Origin: Methylobacterium sp. J-070
GTDB lineage: Bacteria; Pseudomonadota; Alphaproteobacteria; Rhizobiales; Beijerinckiaceae
Assembly (NCBI RefSeq): GCF_022829385.1
Contig: NZ_JAKSXX010000243.1
Location: 1-43,974 of the forward strand
Length of the DNA: 43,974 bases
Reading direction: 5' to 3'
This document shows positions 1 through 8,495 of this stretch, one piece after another. Under the pieces are notes generated by a model. That model searched no databases. It was not told the DNA's origin and saw nothing but the letters and a program-made list of their open reading frames with translations. The translations under genes were made by a program, and so were the position numbers. Positions within the stretch are counted from its first letter, which is position 1. The number at the start of each line of letters is the position of its first letter.

Positions 1-1977
1 GGTGTGGTCGTCGTTCCCGAACCACACGGCGCCGACGTAATTGCCGGTGTAGCCCACGAACCACGCGTCCCGGTAGGCGTTCGTGGTCCCGGACTTGCCC
101 GCGACCTTCACGCCTTCGAGCTGGGCCCGTTTGCCGGTCCCTTCCTCGACCACCTTGTTGAGCATGAAGTTCATGTCGCCGACCACTTGCGGCGAGAGCA
201 CCCGCTCCGGCGCCTCGTCGGCGTGGCGGTAGATCACCTCGCCCGAGGAATTCTTCACCTCCATGGCCGCGTAGGGCTTGGCACGGAAGCCGCCGTTGGC
301 GAAGACCGCGTAGCCGGCCGCCTGATCGATCACCGTCACCTCGTCCGAGCCGATCGGCATCGAGACCGTGTCGATCAGGTTCGAGGTGATGCCCATCCGG
401 TGGGCCGTCTCGATGATCTTCGCGCGGCCCGCCTTCGCGGCCCGGGCCTCGTGGGTGATGCCCATCCCCTTGCCCAGCGCGATCGAGATCTTGATCGGGA
501 TCGTGTTGATCGACTTCGCCACGGCGAGCCACATCGGCACCCGGCCGGCATAGGAACGGCCGTAATTCTGCGGGCACCAGTTGCCGATGCAGACCGGGCT
601 GTCGACCACGACGGTCTCGGGCTTGAACAGCCCCGAGGCCAGCGCCGCCGAGTAGACGTAGGGCTTGAACGAGGAGCCGGGCTGGCGCAGCGCGTCGGTG
701 GCGCGGTTGAACTGGCTCTCGCCGTAATCCGCGCCGCCGACCATGGCGCGCAAGGCGCCGTCGGGGTCGAGGATGACCATGGCGGCCTCGTCCACGTCGA
801 GGGCGTCGCCGGATTTGCGGAGCGTGTCGGCGACCACCTCGTCGGCGCGCTTCTGGATCGCGAGATCGAGGGGCGTCTTCACGATCAGCACGCGGTCGCT
901 GCGCAGTTTGCCGGCGTCGGCCATGGCCTTGATCTCGCCGAAGGCCCAGTCGAGGTAGTAGTCGGCGGTGATGTCGCGGGTCCGGGTCACCGGCGTCGCC
1001 GGGTTGCGCAGGGCCGTCTGGATCTGGCCTTCGGTGACGAAGCCCGCCTCCACCATGTTGTGCAGCACGTCGGCCGCGCGGGCCCGCGCCGCCGGCAGAT
1101 TGACGTGCGGGGCGTACTTCGTCGGCGCCTTGAACAGGCCCGCCAGCATGGCGGCTTCCGCGAGGCTGATGTCCTTGAGCGGCTTGCCGAAATAGTAATC
1201 CGCCGCCGCCACCGCGCCGAAGGTGCCGCCGCCCATGTAGGCCCGGTCGAGATAGAGCTTCAGGATCTCGTTCTTCGTGAGATGGCTCTCCAGCCACAGC
1301 GCCAGGAACGCCTCGTTGACCTTCCGCTCCAGGGAGCGCTCGTTCGTCAAAAACAGGTTCTTGGCGAGCTGCTGGGTGATGGACGAGCCGCCCTGCGTGC
1401 CGCTGCCGCCCTTCGAGTTGTTCACCAGCGCCCGAAGGGTGCCGATCGGGTCGATGCCCCAGTGCTCGTAGAAGCGCCGGTCCTCGGTGGAGACCAGCGC
1501 CTTGATCATGATGTCGGGAAACTCGTCGAGCTTGAGCGAGTCGTCGTGCTTGATGCCGCGCCGCCCGACCTCGGTGCCGTAGCGGTCGAGGAAGGTGACG
1601 GCGAGGTCCTGCTGCTTGAGCCAGTTGTCGCTTGTGAGCTGGAAGGCGGGCTGCGCCAGCGCCAGCATCACGACGGCGCCGCCGGTCCCGATCGTGACGC
1701 CCTCGCTCGTCAGGTCCAGGACGGCGCGCTTCCAGCCGCGCACCGCGAAGCGGCTCATGAAGCGCTGGAAGCGCCCGTAGGCGTCGCCGGTGGACTGGCC
1801 GCTGTCGTACAGGGTTGCGTTGACCCAGGCGTCGAACGCGAGCGCGGCGTGCTCGAGGCGGATCCTGATCTCGCTGATCGTCGGCAGGCGCACGATGTCG
1901 AACCCGGCTTGTCGAGCGCCTTGGCGGCGGTGTGGATCGAGCGCCCGCACCGCGGGCAGGCCCCGCGGCCGAGACAC
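1..1977 (-). CDS. mrcA: Penicillin-binding protein 1A, bifunctional class A PBP (C-terminus beyond window)
   Basis: Peptidoglycan synthase of the inner membrane that polymerises lipid II (glycosyltransferase) and cross-links stem peptides (transpeptidase). The minus-strand reading has a cytoplasmic N-terminus, one membrane segment around residues 87-110, then a GT51 domain with STEDRRFYEHWGID and SITQQLAKNLFL. The transpeptidase domain shows SSFK (catalytic Ser), SIN, and KSGTT in place of the usual KTGTT. The frame is still open at base 1, so the C-terminus is outside the window. Start is uncertain: GTG at 1977 has a GGAG about 10 bases upstream; GTG at 1893 would shorten the protein by 28 residues and lacks a clear ribosome site. 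It is transcribed divergently from the YcgN gene across about 236 bases. Identity is secure; only the start is open. Confidence 0.93.
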   Translation of the reverse strand, partial: MSRPRGLPAVRALDPHRRQGARQAGFDIVRLPTISEIRIRLEHAALAFDAWVNATLYDSGQSTGDAYGRFQRFMSRFAVRGWKRAVLDLTSEGVTIGTGGAVVMLALAQPAFQLTSDNWLKQQDLAVTFLDRYGTEVGRRGIKHDDSLKLDEFPDIMIKALVSTEDRRFYEHWGIDPIGTLRALVNNSKGGSGTQGGSSITQQLAKNLFLTNERSLERKVNEAFLALWLESHLTKNEILKLYLDRAYMGGGTFGAVAAADYYFGKPLKDISLAEAAMLAGLFKAPTKYAPHVNLPAARARAADVLHNMVEAGFVTEGQIQTALRNPATPVTRTRDITADYYLDWAFGEIKAMADAGKLRSDRVLIVKTPLDLAIQKRADEVVADTLRKSGDALDVDEAAMVILDPDGALRAMVGGADYGESQFNRATDALRQPGSSFKPYVYSAALASGLFKPETVVVDSPVCIGNWCPQNYGRSYAGRVPMWLAVAKSINTIPIKISIALGKGMGITHEARAAKAGRAKIIETAHRMGITSNLIDTVSMPIGSDEVTVIDQAAGYAVFANGGFRAKPYAAMEVKNSSGEVIYRHADEAPERVLSPQVVGDMNFMLNKVVEEGTGKRAQLEGVKVAGKSGTTNAYRDAWFVGYTGNYVGAVWFGNDDHT

Positions 1978-2213
1978 CGCGCGGCGTCTCCGTCCATAGC
2001 AGGATCCTGAGGCGTCCGCGAGGCTCTGCGCAGTCTTGCGAATCGCCGCGGACGATCGCGGGGCGATGCGCGCCGGTCGCAGGCGAGGGGCGGCCGAAGC
2101 CGGCGCCTCCGGTTCAGGGGGGCCGCCGCCTCCGGTTCGGGCGCAGCCGGCAACGCTTGCTCCGCTCCAACGGCTCGGGCAGAGAGACGCATCCCGATCG
2201 AGAGACCTGACCG

Positions 2214-2705
2214 ATGCCCAAGCCCGAGGCGCCGCGCCGCGGGGCAGTCGAGCCGTTCTGGCAGACCAAGACGCTCGAAGCCATGACCCCGTCCGAGTGG
2301 GAGAGCCTGTGCGACGGGTGCGGCCGGTGCTGCCTGCTGAAGCTCGAGGACGAGGATACCGGCGAGGTCCACCACACCGATATCGGCTGTACCCTGCTCG
2401 ACGGCCTCACCTGCCGGTGCCGCGACTATCCCCGCCGGCAGAAGCGCGTGCCCGACTGCGTGCGCCTGACCCCCGAGGCGGTCCGGACGATCGCCTGGCT
2501 GCCGCCGACCTGCGCCTACCGCCTCGTGCGGGACGGCGAGCCGCTCTATCCGTGGCATCCCCTGATCTCGGGCCGGGCGTCGAGCGTGCACGAGGCCGGC
2601 ATCTCGGTCCGCGGCCGGCTCGCCGGCAACGAGGAGGAGTTTTCCGAGGAGGAGCTGCTGGACCGGATCGTCGATTGGCCGGGCCTCGATCCGGACGCGC
2701 GATAG
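2214..2705 (+). CDS. YcgN / UPF0260 family cysteine-cluster protein
   Basis: A 163-residue soluble protein of the YcgN (UPF0260) family, whose members carry a conserved cysteine cluster thought to bind a metal or Fe-S centre; the biochemical role is not established. Visible family marks are FWQTKTLEAMTPSEWESLC near the N-terminus, then CDGCGRCC, and later cysteines in GCTLLD, TCRCRDYP and PDCV. PPTCAYRL and the acidic C-terminal stretch are also typical. The length matches the family (about 150-165 residues). It is divergent from PBP1A and converges on the DUF1109 gene, separated by 87 bases with no convincing terminator. Family assignment is firm, function unknown. Confidence 0.9.
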   Translation: MPKPEAPRRGAVEPFWQTKTLEAMTPSEWESLCDGCGRCCLLKLEDEDTGEVHHTDIGCTLLDGLTCRCRDYPRRQKRVPDCVRLTPEAVRTIAWLPPTCAYRLVRDGEPLYPWHPLISGRASSVHEAGISVRGRLAGNEEEFSEEELLDRIVDWPGLDPDAR

Positions 2706-2792
2706 GACCGTTTTTCGGTCGGGCCGTCTCCGGTCGGCCAATCCGCGGTCGGGCTGACGGAGGGCGCCGGCGTCCCGATCCGGTGGATCCGC

Positions 2793-3470
2793 TCAGCCGA
2801 GCCCGGCGTCCCGGCCGAGCAGCCGTCCACCGCCCAGCCCGTTCGCCGCGATGACGATGGCGACGGCCGCGGCGTGGATCAGCAGGTCCGTCGCCGTGGC
2901 GTCGTGCGGATGGACCGGGATCAGCAGCGCCGCCGCCGCCGCCGCCACCGCGAGACCGCCCAGGGCTGCCGTGAGATTCGGCCGCAGCGGGCAGGCGCGG
3001 CGCAGCATGACCACGATCAGGACCGACAGCGGCACCGAGACGCAGATCAGGAAGCTGAAGCAGCCGGTCACCGTATGGGCGCCGGGGATGTCCGTCCCCG
3101 GGGCGATCCACTCGCGCAGGCAACCCAGGCCGCTGGCGCCGATCCACAGGGCCAGCGGCGGAAGCGGCAGGAGCGCCCAGCGGCCGGATCGGCCCGGTAC
3201 GCTGGTGGCGAAGGCCGCGAAGGCCGCGGTGATGGCGGTCAGCACGGCGCCGATCCCGGCCAGCGCCAGATCCGGCACGCGCAGGCGCAGCATGAGGCGC
3301 GCCGGGTCCGCCTGCGTCGCCAGCATCAGACCGATCAGCAGGGCCGCGCCGAGCCAGAGCGCCGCACGGACCGCCGGCGCCGGGAGCCGGCGCACCGGCT
3401 CCAGGCCGCCCGCGAGATCCTCGACGAGCCGCTCGTGGCGTGAGAGTCCGCAGCCGGCGCGGTCGGCCAT
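2793..3470 (-). CDS. NrsF-like (DUF1109) membrane anti-sigma factor
   Basis: A 225-residue integral membrane protein with about six hydrophobic helices, matching the DUF1109/NrsF family. Known members (NrsF of Caulobacter, OsrA of Bradyrhizobium) hold a partner ECF sigma factor at the inner membrane and release it under oxidative or metal stress, using cysteines. Here cysteines lie at 7, 117, 137, 143 and 160; those at 117 (GLGC), 137 (GCFSF) and 143 sit near membrane segments and are candidate sensors. The ATG shares its A with the TGA of the upstream sigma gene (TGATG), so the two are translationally coupled. This adjacency is the standard sigF-nrsF arrangement and supports the call. The stress sensed here is inferred. 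Confidence 0.88.
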   Translation of the reverse strand: MADRAGCGLSRHERLVEDLAGGLEPVRRLPAPAVRAALWLGAALLIGLMLATQADPARLMLRLRVPDLALAGIGAVLTAITAAFAAFATSVPGRSGRWALLPLPPLALWIGASGLGCLREWIAPGTDIPGAHTVTGCFSFLICVSVPLSVLIVVMLRRACPLRPNLTAALGGLAVAAAAAALLIPVHPHDATATDLLIHAAAVAIVIAANGLGGGRLLGRDAGLG

Positions 3471-4027
3471 CACTCCCTCTCCTGCGTCAGGCTGGCGCGC
3501 AGGGCCTTCAGCGCCCTGTGCAGATTGACCTTGAGCGCGCCCTTGCTGCGTCCGGTGAGCGCCGCGGTCTCGTCGAGCGACAGCTCGCGCAGGCCGAGAT
3601 GCTCCACCGCCTGCCGCTGCCCGTCGGGGAGCGCCGCGACGGCCCGCGCCAGGGCGGCGGCGCGGTCCTGCGCCTCCAGTCCCTGCCCGGGGGCGGGCCC
3701 GGGATCGGCCTCGGCCTCGTAGGCCAGGGGGTCGTTGACTTCCCGGGGGCGGCGGCCGGCCCTGCGCAGGCGGTCGATCGCCCGCCGCTGGGTGATCGCC
3801 CGCAGCCACGGCAGGAACGGCCGCGCCGGATCGTAGCTCGCCCGGGCCCGATGGACGGTCATCAACGCGTCCTGAACGACATCGTCCACCGCCTCGCCGC
3901 GCACGCCCTGGGCCCGCGCCATCGCCGACACGACCGGCAGGCAGGCCGTGAGCAGGGCGCGGTAGGCCGCCGCGTCGCCGCCCTGCGCCGACGCCATCAG
4001 GGCCGCCAGGTCGTCTTCGAGCGCCAT
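3470..4027 (-). CDS. ECF RNA polymerase sigma factor, SigF-like
   Basis: A 185-residue extracytoplasmic-function sigma factor. Region 2 is visible as VDDVVQDALMTVHRARASYD followed by FLPWLRAITQRRAIDRLRR, and region 4 as LPDGQRQAVEHLGL and then SLDETAALTGRSKGALKV, the helix-turn-helix for the -35 element. The ATG at 4027 was chosen because a GGAG lies five bases upstream and the protein then starts MALEDDLAALM, normal for the family; an upstream ATG at 4141 would add 38 residues unlike the family. The gene overlaps the DUF1109 anti-sigma gene by one base. Partner identity places it in the SigF-type group that answers oxidative or heavy-metal stress. The DUF1223 gene lies 110 bases upstream on the same strand and may be co-transcribed. 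Confidence 0.9.
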   Translation of the reverse strand: MALEDDLAALMASAQGGDAAAYRALLTACLPVVSAMARAQGVRGEAVDDVVQDALMTVHRARASYDPARPFLPWLRAITQRRAIDRLRRAGRRPREVNDPLAYEAEADPGPAPGQGLEAQDRAAALARAVAALPDGQRQAVEHLGLRELSLDETAALTGRSKGALKVNLHRALKALRASLTQERE

Positions 4028-4137
4028 CCGGACTCCGCCGCCCTGCCGTTCACCGGCCCGCGTCGTATCTACCCTGCGGTCGGATCCCGACGCCAGCACC
4101 CATCCGGCCGCCTGGAGCCCGCCGGAAACCGCCAGGA

Positions 4138-4869
4138 TCATCGCAGGGCCTCCCGGGCCTTCGCGGCATCGGCCGGTTCGAGGCGGGCCGCGCCGAGGAT
4201 GCGTCCGTCCCCGGCCTGCAGCAGCAGCGCCGCCGTCTCACCCTCGGGTCGCGCGGACGTGAACGTCACGGCGGCGCCGGACCAGCGGCCGAGGTCGCGC
4301 AGGGAACGGACGATGTTGGCCTGGTCGATGGTGCGCCCGGCATTCTCGCCGCGCAGCACCCGGGTGGTGTGGCTCGGATCGAAGCCGACCAGCAGGACGC
4401 GGGCGCCGCCGGGCGCCGCAACGGTCGCGGCTCCGACCCGCGCGACCAGCCGGTCTGCGTCGGGGGCCAGCGTCAGGGGGACAGCGGACCCGCCCGCCCG
4501 GGCGCGGGCGATCGCGCCGCGCAGGCCGGCCTCGTCGGAGCCGACCAGCCCGGTCCGCCCGTCGATCACCGCCTGCGGCGTATAGCTGGAGCCGCCGAGG
4601 TGGGCGGCGTAGGCCTCCTGGCGTGCCGTGGCGGCCGGCAGGCTGTAGGGGTCGCGCCAATTCAGGTGGTCCCAGTATGTGACGTGGAACGCCAGCGGCA
4701 GGACGTCGGAGCCCGCCTGCGCGAGCCGGCCGATCAGCGCCTCCGCGGGCGGGCAGGAGGAGCAGCTCTGCGAGGTGAACAGCTCGACGACGACGGGGCG
4801 CTCTGCCGCGGCGGCCGGGGCAAGGCCGGCGCAGAGCAGGGCGACGGAGATCATGAGGGCAGGGCGCAT
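4138..4869 (-). CDS. DUF1223 thioredoxin-like secreted protein
   Basis: A 243-residue protein with a cleavable signal peptide (MRPALMISVALLCAGLAPAA, then an AAA-type cleavage site). The mature part opens VVVELFTSQSCSSCPPAE, a thioredoxin-like strand and a CxxC motif (CSSC). Downstream FHVTYWDHLNWRDPYSLP and SYTPQAVIDG are DUF1223 hallmarks. The family is predicted to be a periplasmic thiol/disulfide-type protein; no reaction has been firmly assigned. The ATG at 4869 has GGGAG about eight bases upstream and gives the signal peptide directly. It precedes the ECF sigma gene on the same strand, so it may be controlled with the stress system; that link is inference. Confidence 0.88.
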   Translation of the reverse strand: MRPALMISVALLCAGLAPAAAAERPVVVELFTSQSCSSCPPAEALIGRLAQAGSDVLPLAFHVTYWDHLNWRDPYSLPAATARQEAYAAHLGGSSYTPQAVIDGRTGLVGSDEAGLRGAIARARAGGSAVPLTLAPDADRLVARVGAATVAAPGGARVLLVGFDPSHTTRVLRGENAGRTIDQANIVRSLRDLGRWSGAAVTFTSARPEGETAALLLQAGDGRILGAARLEPADAAKAREALR

Positions 4870-4937
4870 GGCCGGGACTCCCGCGCCGGCGATCCGGGGC
4901 CGACGTACCGGTTCCTTCGGCCGCGCCGCCGCAGCGG

Positions 4938-5732
4938 TTACGCCGGGCCCGGCTCGTCGAGCTCGAAGGCGTCGACGTCGCGCAACAGGGCCAGGAACGC
5001 CTGCGCGCCGTGATCGAGGGCGGCGTGACCGGCCTCGGCGGTTCCAAGCCGCGCGTCGCCCATGGCGCCGGCGGGATGGAGGTCGCCGGCCTTCCACGCG
5101 AAGGCGGCGGGACGGCCGGCCCGCAGGTGGGTGAAGCGGCCGACCATCGCGCGCGTCCGCGGCGGAAAATCCCCGATCTTGTCGGTGCGCACCAGATCCG
5201 GCCGCAGGGCCAGCATCAGCGCGGTCTCGACGCCGCCGGCGTGGATGCCGTGGGCGATCTCGTCCGCCGGGAACAGGCCCTCGGGATAGCCGAAACGCGC
5301 CCAGGCGGTCGTCACCGCCACCATGCCGAAGCGGGCGCGCAACTCCCCCGCCACCAGATCGATCAGCGCGCTGTTGCCGCCGTGGCTCGTGACGATCACC
5401 AGCTTGCGGCAGCCGGCGCGGTGCACGGCCGCCCCGAGCCCGGTCCAGGCGGCGAGCGCCGTGCCGGTCTCCAGGGACAGCGTGCCCGGAAAGCCGTCGT
5501 GCTCGTCGGACTTCCCGACCGGCTGCACGGGCAGCAGCAGCACGTCGAGATCCGCCGTCGCGCGCGTGCGCACACGGTCGAGGTAGCCCTCGGCGATGAT
5601 CGTGTCCGTGGAGAGCGGCAGGTGCGGGCCGTGCTGCTCGGTGGCGGCCACCGGCAGCACCGCGATCGTCCGCCGCATGTCCCGGCGGGCCAGATCCTCG
5701 GTGGTCAGGTCCGACCAAAGCCGCGCCGCCAT
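4938..5732 (-). CDS. Creatininase-family amidohydrolase
   Basis: A 264-residue metal-dependent hydrolase of the creatininase family (creatinine amidohydrolase fold), which opens cyclic amides or removes formyl groups, as in creatininase and the FAPy deformylase ArfB. The N-terminal metal site is seen as TEQHGPHLPLSTD (Glu32, His34, Asp43), followed by TSHGGNSALIDL (His117) and GIHAGGVETALML, which supplies a late Glu ligand. The ATG at 5732 begins MAARLWSDLTTEDL, the usual start for this family. It sits between the cheZ gene and DUF1223 on the same strand, with a 68-base gap to DUF1223. Substrate cannot be told from sequence; creatinine itself is only one possibility. Confidence 0.88.
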   Translation of the reverse strand: MAARLWSDLTTEDLARRDMRRTIAVLPVAATEQHGPHLPLSTDTIIAEGYLDRVRTRATADLDVLLLPVQPVGKSDEHDGFPGTLSLETGTALAAWTGLGAAVHRAGCRKLVIVTSHGGNSALIDLVAGELRARFGMVAVTTAWARFGYPEGLFPADEIAHGIHAGGVETALMLALRPDLVRTDKIGDFPPRTRAMVGRFTHLRAGRPAAFAWKAGDLHPAGAMGDARLGTAEAGHAALDHGAQAFLALLRDVDAFELDEPGPA

Positions 5733-5835
5733 GCCTGCCGAGCCTCCTGGGGGCGCCGCATCCGGCGCCGGAAGGCGATGTAGCCGGTGTGCCGCCGCCG
5801 AGTCGACCGCCGGGTCGCCGGCGGTCCGCAACGCG

Positions 5836-6369
5836 TCAGCCGAAGAGCGCGTCGATGTCGTCCTGCGAGGGCGTGGCGGACACGGCCTGGGGGCCGTTGA
5901 GCATCAGGTCCTCGGCCCGGGCCCGGCGGGCGCGTTCGGCCGGATCCATGGAGGCCGCATCGCGCGCCTTCACGGCCCCGACGAACCGGGCGAGCCGCTG
6001 CTCGAACAGCCGGAGCGACTCCACCACCTTGCCGATTCGCTGGCCGGTGATGTCCTGGAACGCGCAGGCCTCGAAGATCGTGTTGATCCGCTCCTCGACG
6101 GCGTCGCGGTAGCCCGGACCGTCGGGGAGGCTGAGCATCGCCTCCGCGGCTTCCATGATCGTGTTGGTGGCGCCCGCCGTCGCGGCGACGACGCTGCCGA
6201 GTTCCTCGTGCGCCATCGGGATGTTGTCGCGGCTCATCTCGTTCGCCCGCAACGCGCCGATCTCCTCGCGCAGATGGGCGATGTAGTCCGCGATCTCGAT
6301 CAGCTCGGAGATCACCGCCTGCGGCTCCCGAAGTCGCAGGTCGACTTGCCGCTCGGCGGTTAGCGTCAT
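5836..6369 (-). CDS. cheZ: CheZ-family phosphatase of CheY-P
   Basis: A 177-residue helical protein that dephosphorylates CheY-P to end the chemotaxis signal. The catalytic signature ACAFQDITGQRIGKVVESLR is present, with Asp106 and Gln110 as the residues that position water, and long amphipathic helices on both sides form the four-helix bundle. The last residues, SQDDIDALFG, resemble the CheY-binding tail found in CheZ and at the FliM N-terminus. Start ATG at 6369 follows AGGAGG by six bases, a near-perfect ribosome site. It is directly downstream of cheY with a 110-base gap, making a two-gene cheY-cheZ unit away from the main chemotaxis genes. Confidence 0.92.
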   Translation of the reverse strand: MTLTAERQVDLRLREPQAVISELIEIADYIAHLREEIGALRANEMSRDNIPMAHEELGSVVAATAGATNTIMEAAEAMLSLPDGPGYRDAVEERINTIFEACAFQDITGQRIGKVVESLRLFEQRLARFVGAVKARDAASMDPAERARRARAEDLMLNGPQAVSATPSQDDIDALFG

Positions 6370-6479
6370 GCTGTCCTCCTCGGATCGACGGCCGTTTCGA
6401 CGGACAACGCCGCGCCTGGGCGCCATGGGGCGCAGCGGCGTCTCGGTCGGGCTGTGCGGAATGCGCTGCATAGGACCGA

Positions 6480-6863
6480 TCAGCTCCCGCAGACCGCCTC
6501 GATCTTCGACTTCAGCGTGGCCGCGTTGAAGGGCTTGACGATGTAGTTGTTCACACCGGCCTTCTTGGCGGCGATCACGTTCTCGGTCTTCGATTCGGCC
6601 GTGACCATGATGAACGGCGTGGTCCGAAGATTCTCGTCGGCCCGAACGTGGCGCAGCAGCTCGTAGCCGGTCATGGGCTCCATGTTCCAGTCGGAGATCA
6701 CGAGCCCGTACTTGCGGTCCTTGAGCCGGGCAAGAGCGGCCGTCCCGTCCGAGGCGTCATCGACCTCCTCGAATCCCAACTGTTTCAAAAGATTACGGAT
6801 AATCCGGACCATCGTCTGGTAATCGTCGACGACGAGGATCGGCATGCTCAAGTCGAGAGCCAT
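6480..6863 (-). CDS. cheY: CheY-like chemotaxis response regulator
   Basis: A single-domain receiver of 127 residues with no output domain. The acidic pair Asp13-Asp14 (ILVVDDYQTM), the phospho-acceptor Asp58 (VISDWNMEPM), Thr87 (MVTAES) and Lys109 (IVKPFN) are all in place. The tail NAATLKSKIEAV is close to enteric CheY. Phosphorylated CheY binds the flagellar switch and is turned off by CheZ, encoded next. The ATG at 6863 has a GGAG about ten bases upstream; a 295-base region before it separates the gene from divergent ribF and must hold both promoters. Confidence 0.93.
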   Translation of the reverse strand: MALDLSMPILVVDDYQTMVRIIRNLLKQLGFEEVDDASDGTAALARLKDRKYGLVISDWNMEPMTGYELLRHVRADENLRTTPFIMVTAESKTENVIAAKKAGVNNYIVKPFNAATLKSKIEAVCGS

Positions 6864-7158
6864 CGAACAACTGCTCCGTATTGGCCGGCGGGAAGCCGCG
6901 CCGGCTCCCGGATAGATGAACGCTTCGCTAACGCGGCTTTTTAGCTGCGATGCACAGCATTTCAAATAGGGCATCTGCCTTGCGAAGCCGTTAATCGCCG
7001 CCGAGGGTGCAGGGGCCGCGGTTGCGCGGCCCGGCGGTCCGCCGCCGCCTCGCTTGACCCTTCGGGCGCCTTTCGGCAGGGTCCGGCCGCGTCCGGCACC
7101 CCTGGCGGAGACGTCAGGCGGCTCCATCCGGCCCTTCCGAGCATCCGACCCCGAACCG

Positions 7159-8169
7159 ATGGTCCCAGGCGACGAGACGGCCGCGCGGCCCTTCACCATC
7201 TGCGGCGCGGACATGCCGGTGCCGCCGGCCCTGGCCGGGGCGATCGCGGCGATCGGCAATTTCGACGGCGTCCATCTCGGCCACCGGGTGCTGGTCGAGA
7301 ACGTGCGCGCGGCGGCGCGGGACGCCGACCGGCCTGCGGCGGTCCTGACCTTCGAGCCGCATCCGCGGGCCTACTTCATGCCCGACGCACCGATGTTCCG
7401 CCTGACCAGCCTGGCCGCCAAGGAGATCGTGTTCGCCCGACTGGGGCTGGACGGGTTGATCGTCCGGCGCTTCGACGGCGTTCTGGCCGCCACGAGCGCC
7501 CGCGCCTTCGTGCGCGACTTCCTGAAGGGCTCGCTCGGCCTGTCCGGCGTTGTGGTCGGCCACGATTTTCATTTCGGCCGTGGCCGCGAGGGCACACCGG
7601 CGATCCTGGCCGAACTCTGCCGGGAGGCCGACATGGCCTGCCGGATCGTCGAGCCGGTCGCCCTCGGAGGCGAGGCCGAGCCGGTCTCGTCGAGCGCGAT
7701 CCGCACAGCGCTCGCCGCCGGCGACGTCGCCCGCGCCAATGCCCTGCTCGGCTACCGCTGGTTCGTGCTCGGCCCGGTCGGCCACGGCGACAAGCGCGGT
7801 CGGCAGCTCGGCTTCCCCACCGCCAACATGCGGCTGCCCGATTGCGGCCTGGCGCACGGAATCTACGCGGTCCGGGTCCGCCTCGGAGCCGGGCGGTTCC
7901 ACGACGGCGTGGCGAGCTACGGCCGCCGGCCGACCTTCGACGACGGCGCGCCGCTGCTCGAGACCTACCTGTTCGATTTCTCCGGCGACCTCTACGGTCA
8001 GGAGATCGCCGTGGAGTTCGTCGGGTACATCCGCGGCGAGGAGCGGTTCGCCAGCGCCGACGCGCTGGTCGCGCGCATGCACGTCGACGCAGATGCGGCG
8101 CGGGCCCTGTTGGCGGCCGATGCAACCCCGTCCATGCTGGGGCCGTTTCCGATGGCGTCGCCGTCGTGA
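7159..8169 (+). CDS. ribF: Bifunctional riboflavin kinase / FAD synthetase
   Basis: A 336-residue cytoplasmic enzyme that phosphorylates riboflavin to FMN and adenylates FMN to FAD. The N-terminal nucleotidyltransferase shows AAIGNFDGVHLGHRVLVENV with the HxGH signature and VGHDFHFGRGREGT; the SSSAIRTALAAGDV motif follows. The C-terminal riboflavin kinase domain has GDKRGRQLGFPTANM and the PTF motif region RRPTFDDG, ending with LYGQEIAVEFVGYIRGEERF. The start at 7159 gives a short leader before the first strand; the ribosome site is weak, and an in-frame ATG at 7213 is an alternative that would leave the catalytic core intact. Essential single-copy gene in most bacteria. Confidence 0.95.
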   Translation: MVPGDETAARPFTICGADMPVPPALAGAIAAIGNFDGVHLGHRVLVENVRAAARDADRPAAVLTFEPHPRAYFMPDAPMFRLTSLAAKEIVFARLGLDGLIVRRFDGVLAATSARAFVRDFLKGSLGLSGVVVGHDFHFGRGREGTPAILAELCREADMACRIVEPVALGGEAEPVSSSAIRTALAAGDVARANALLGYRWFVLGPVGHGDKRGRQLGFPTANMRLPDCGLAHGIYAVRVRLGAGRFHDGVASYGRRPTFDDGAPLLETYLFDFSGDLYGQEIAVEFVGYIRGEERFASADALVARMHVDADAARALLAADATPSMLGPFPMASPS

Positions 8170-8273
8170 ACCGCCGCGAGCCGGTGCCGTGATGCGCCCG
8201 CTTTCGCCGGATCGTCCCGCGGCGGCGCGGCCGTCCGGATTCGTGTAGAGGTCGGACGGAGCAGGAGGCGGAC

Positions 8274-8492
8274 GTGCTGGGTCGTTACGAGCGCGGGAAC
8301 AGCGGCGAGGCGGTGGTCGAGTACGGCGACGGCACCATGCGGGTCGTCAAGCCCGGCAGCTTCGTGCGCTGCGCGGTCACCGGCGAGCCGATCCCGCTCG
8401 ACGCGCTGCGCTACTGGAGCGCCACCCGGCAGGAGGCCTACATCTCCCCCGAGGCGATCCTGAAGCGGCTGAAGGAGACCGGCCGTCCCTGA
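8274..8492 (+). CDS. DUF2093 family small protein
   Basis: A 72-residue protein with the DUF2093 pattern: VVEYGDGTMRVVKPGSFVRC, then CAVTGEPIPLDALRYWSATR and QEAYISPEAIL. It is short, soluble and widespread in Alphaproteobacteria, with no known function. The start is a GTG at 8274 preceded by AGGAGG five bases upstream, which decides the start. It ends three bases before the convergent lpxK gene ends, leaving no room for a separate terminator between the two. Confidence 0.87.
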   Translation: MLGRYERGNSGEAVVEYGDGTMRVVKPGSFVRCAVTGEPIPLDALRYWSATRQEAYISPEAILKRLKETGRP

Positions 8493-8495
8493 CCG

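Noticed and set aside
4..2010. A 668-residue open frame on the plus strand across the PBP1A gene
   Set aside because: It is Arg/His/Gly-rich with no family motif, and it lies antisense to a clear PBP1A reading with all catalytic motifs. It results from high GC.
2706..2720. Hairpin GACCG-TTTTT-CGGTC between convergent genes as a terminator
   Set aside because: The stem is only five bases and the T run lies in the loop, not after the stem.
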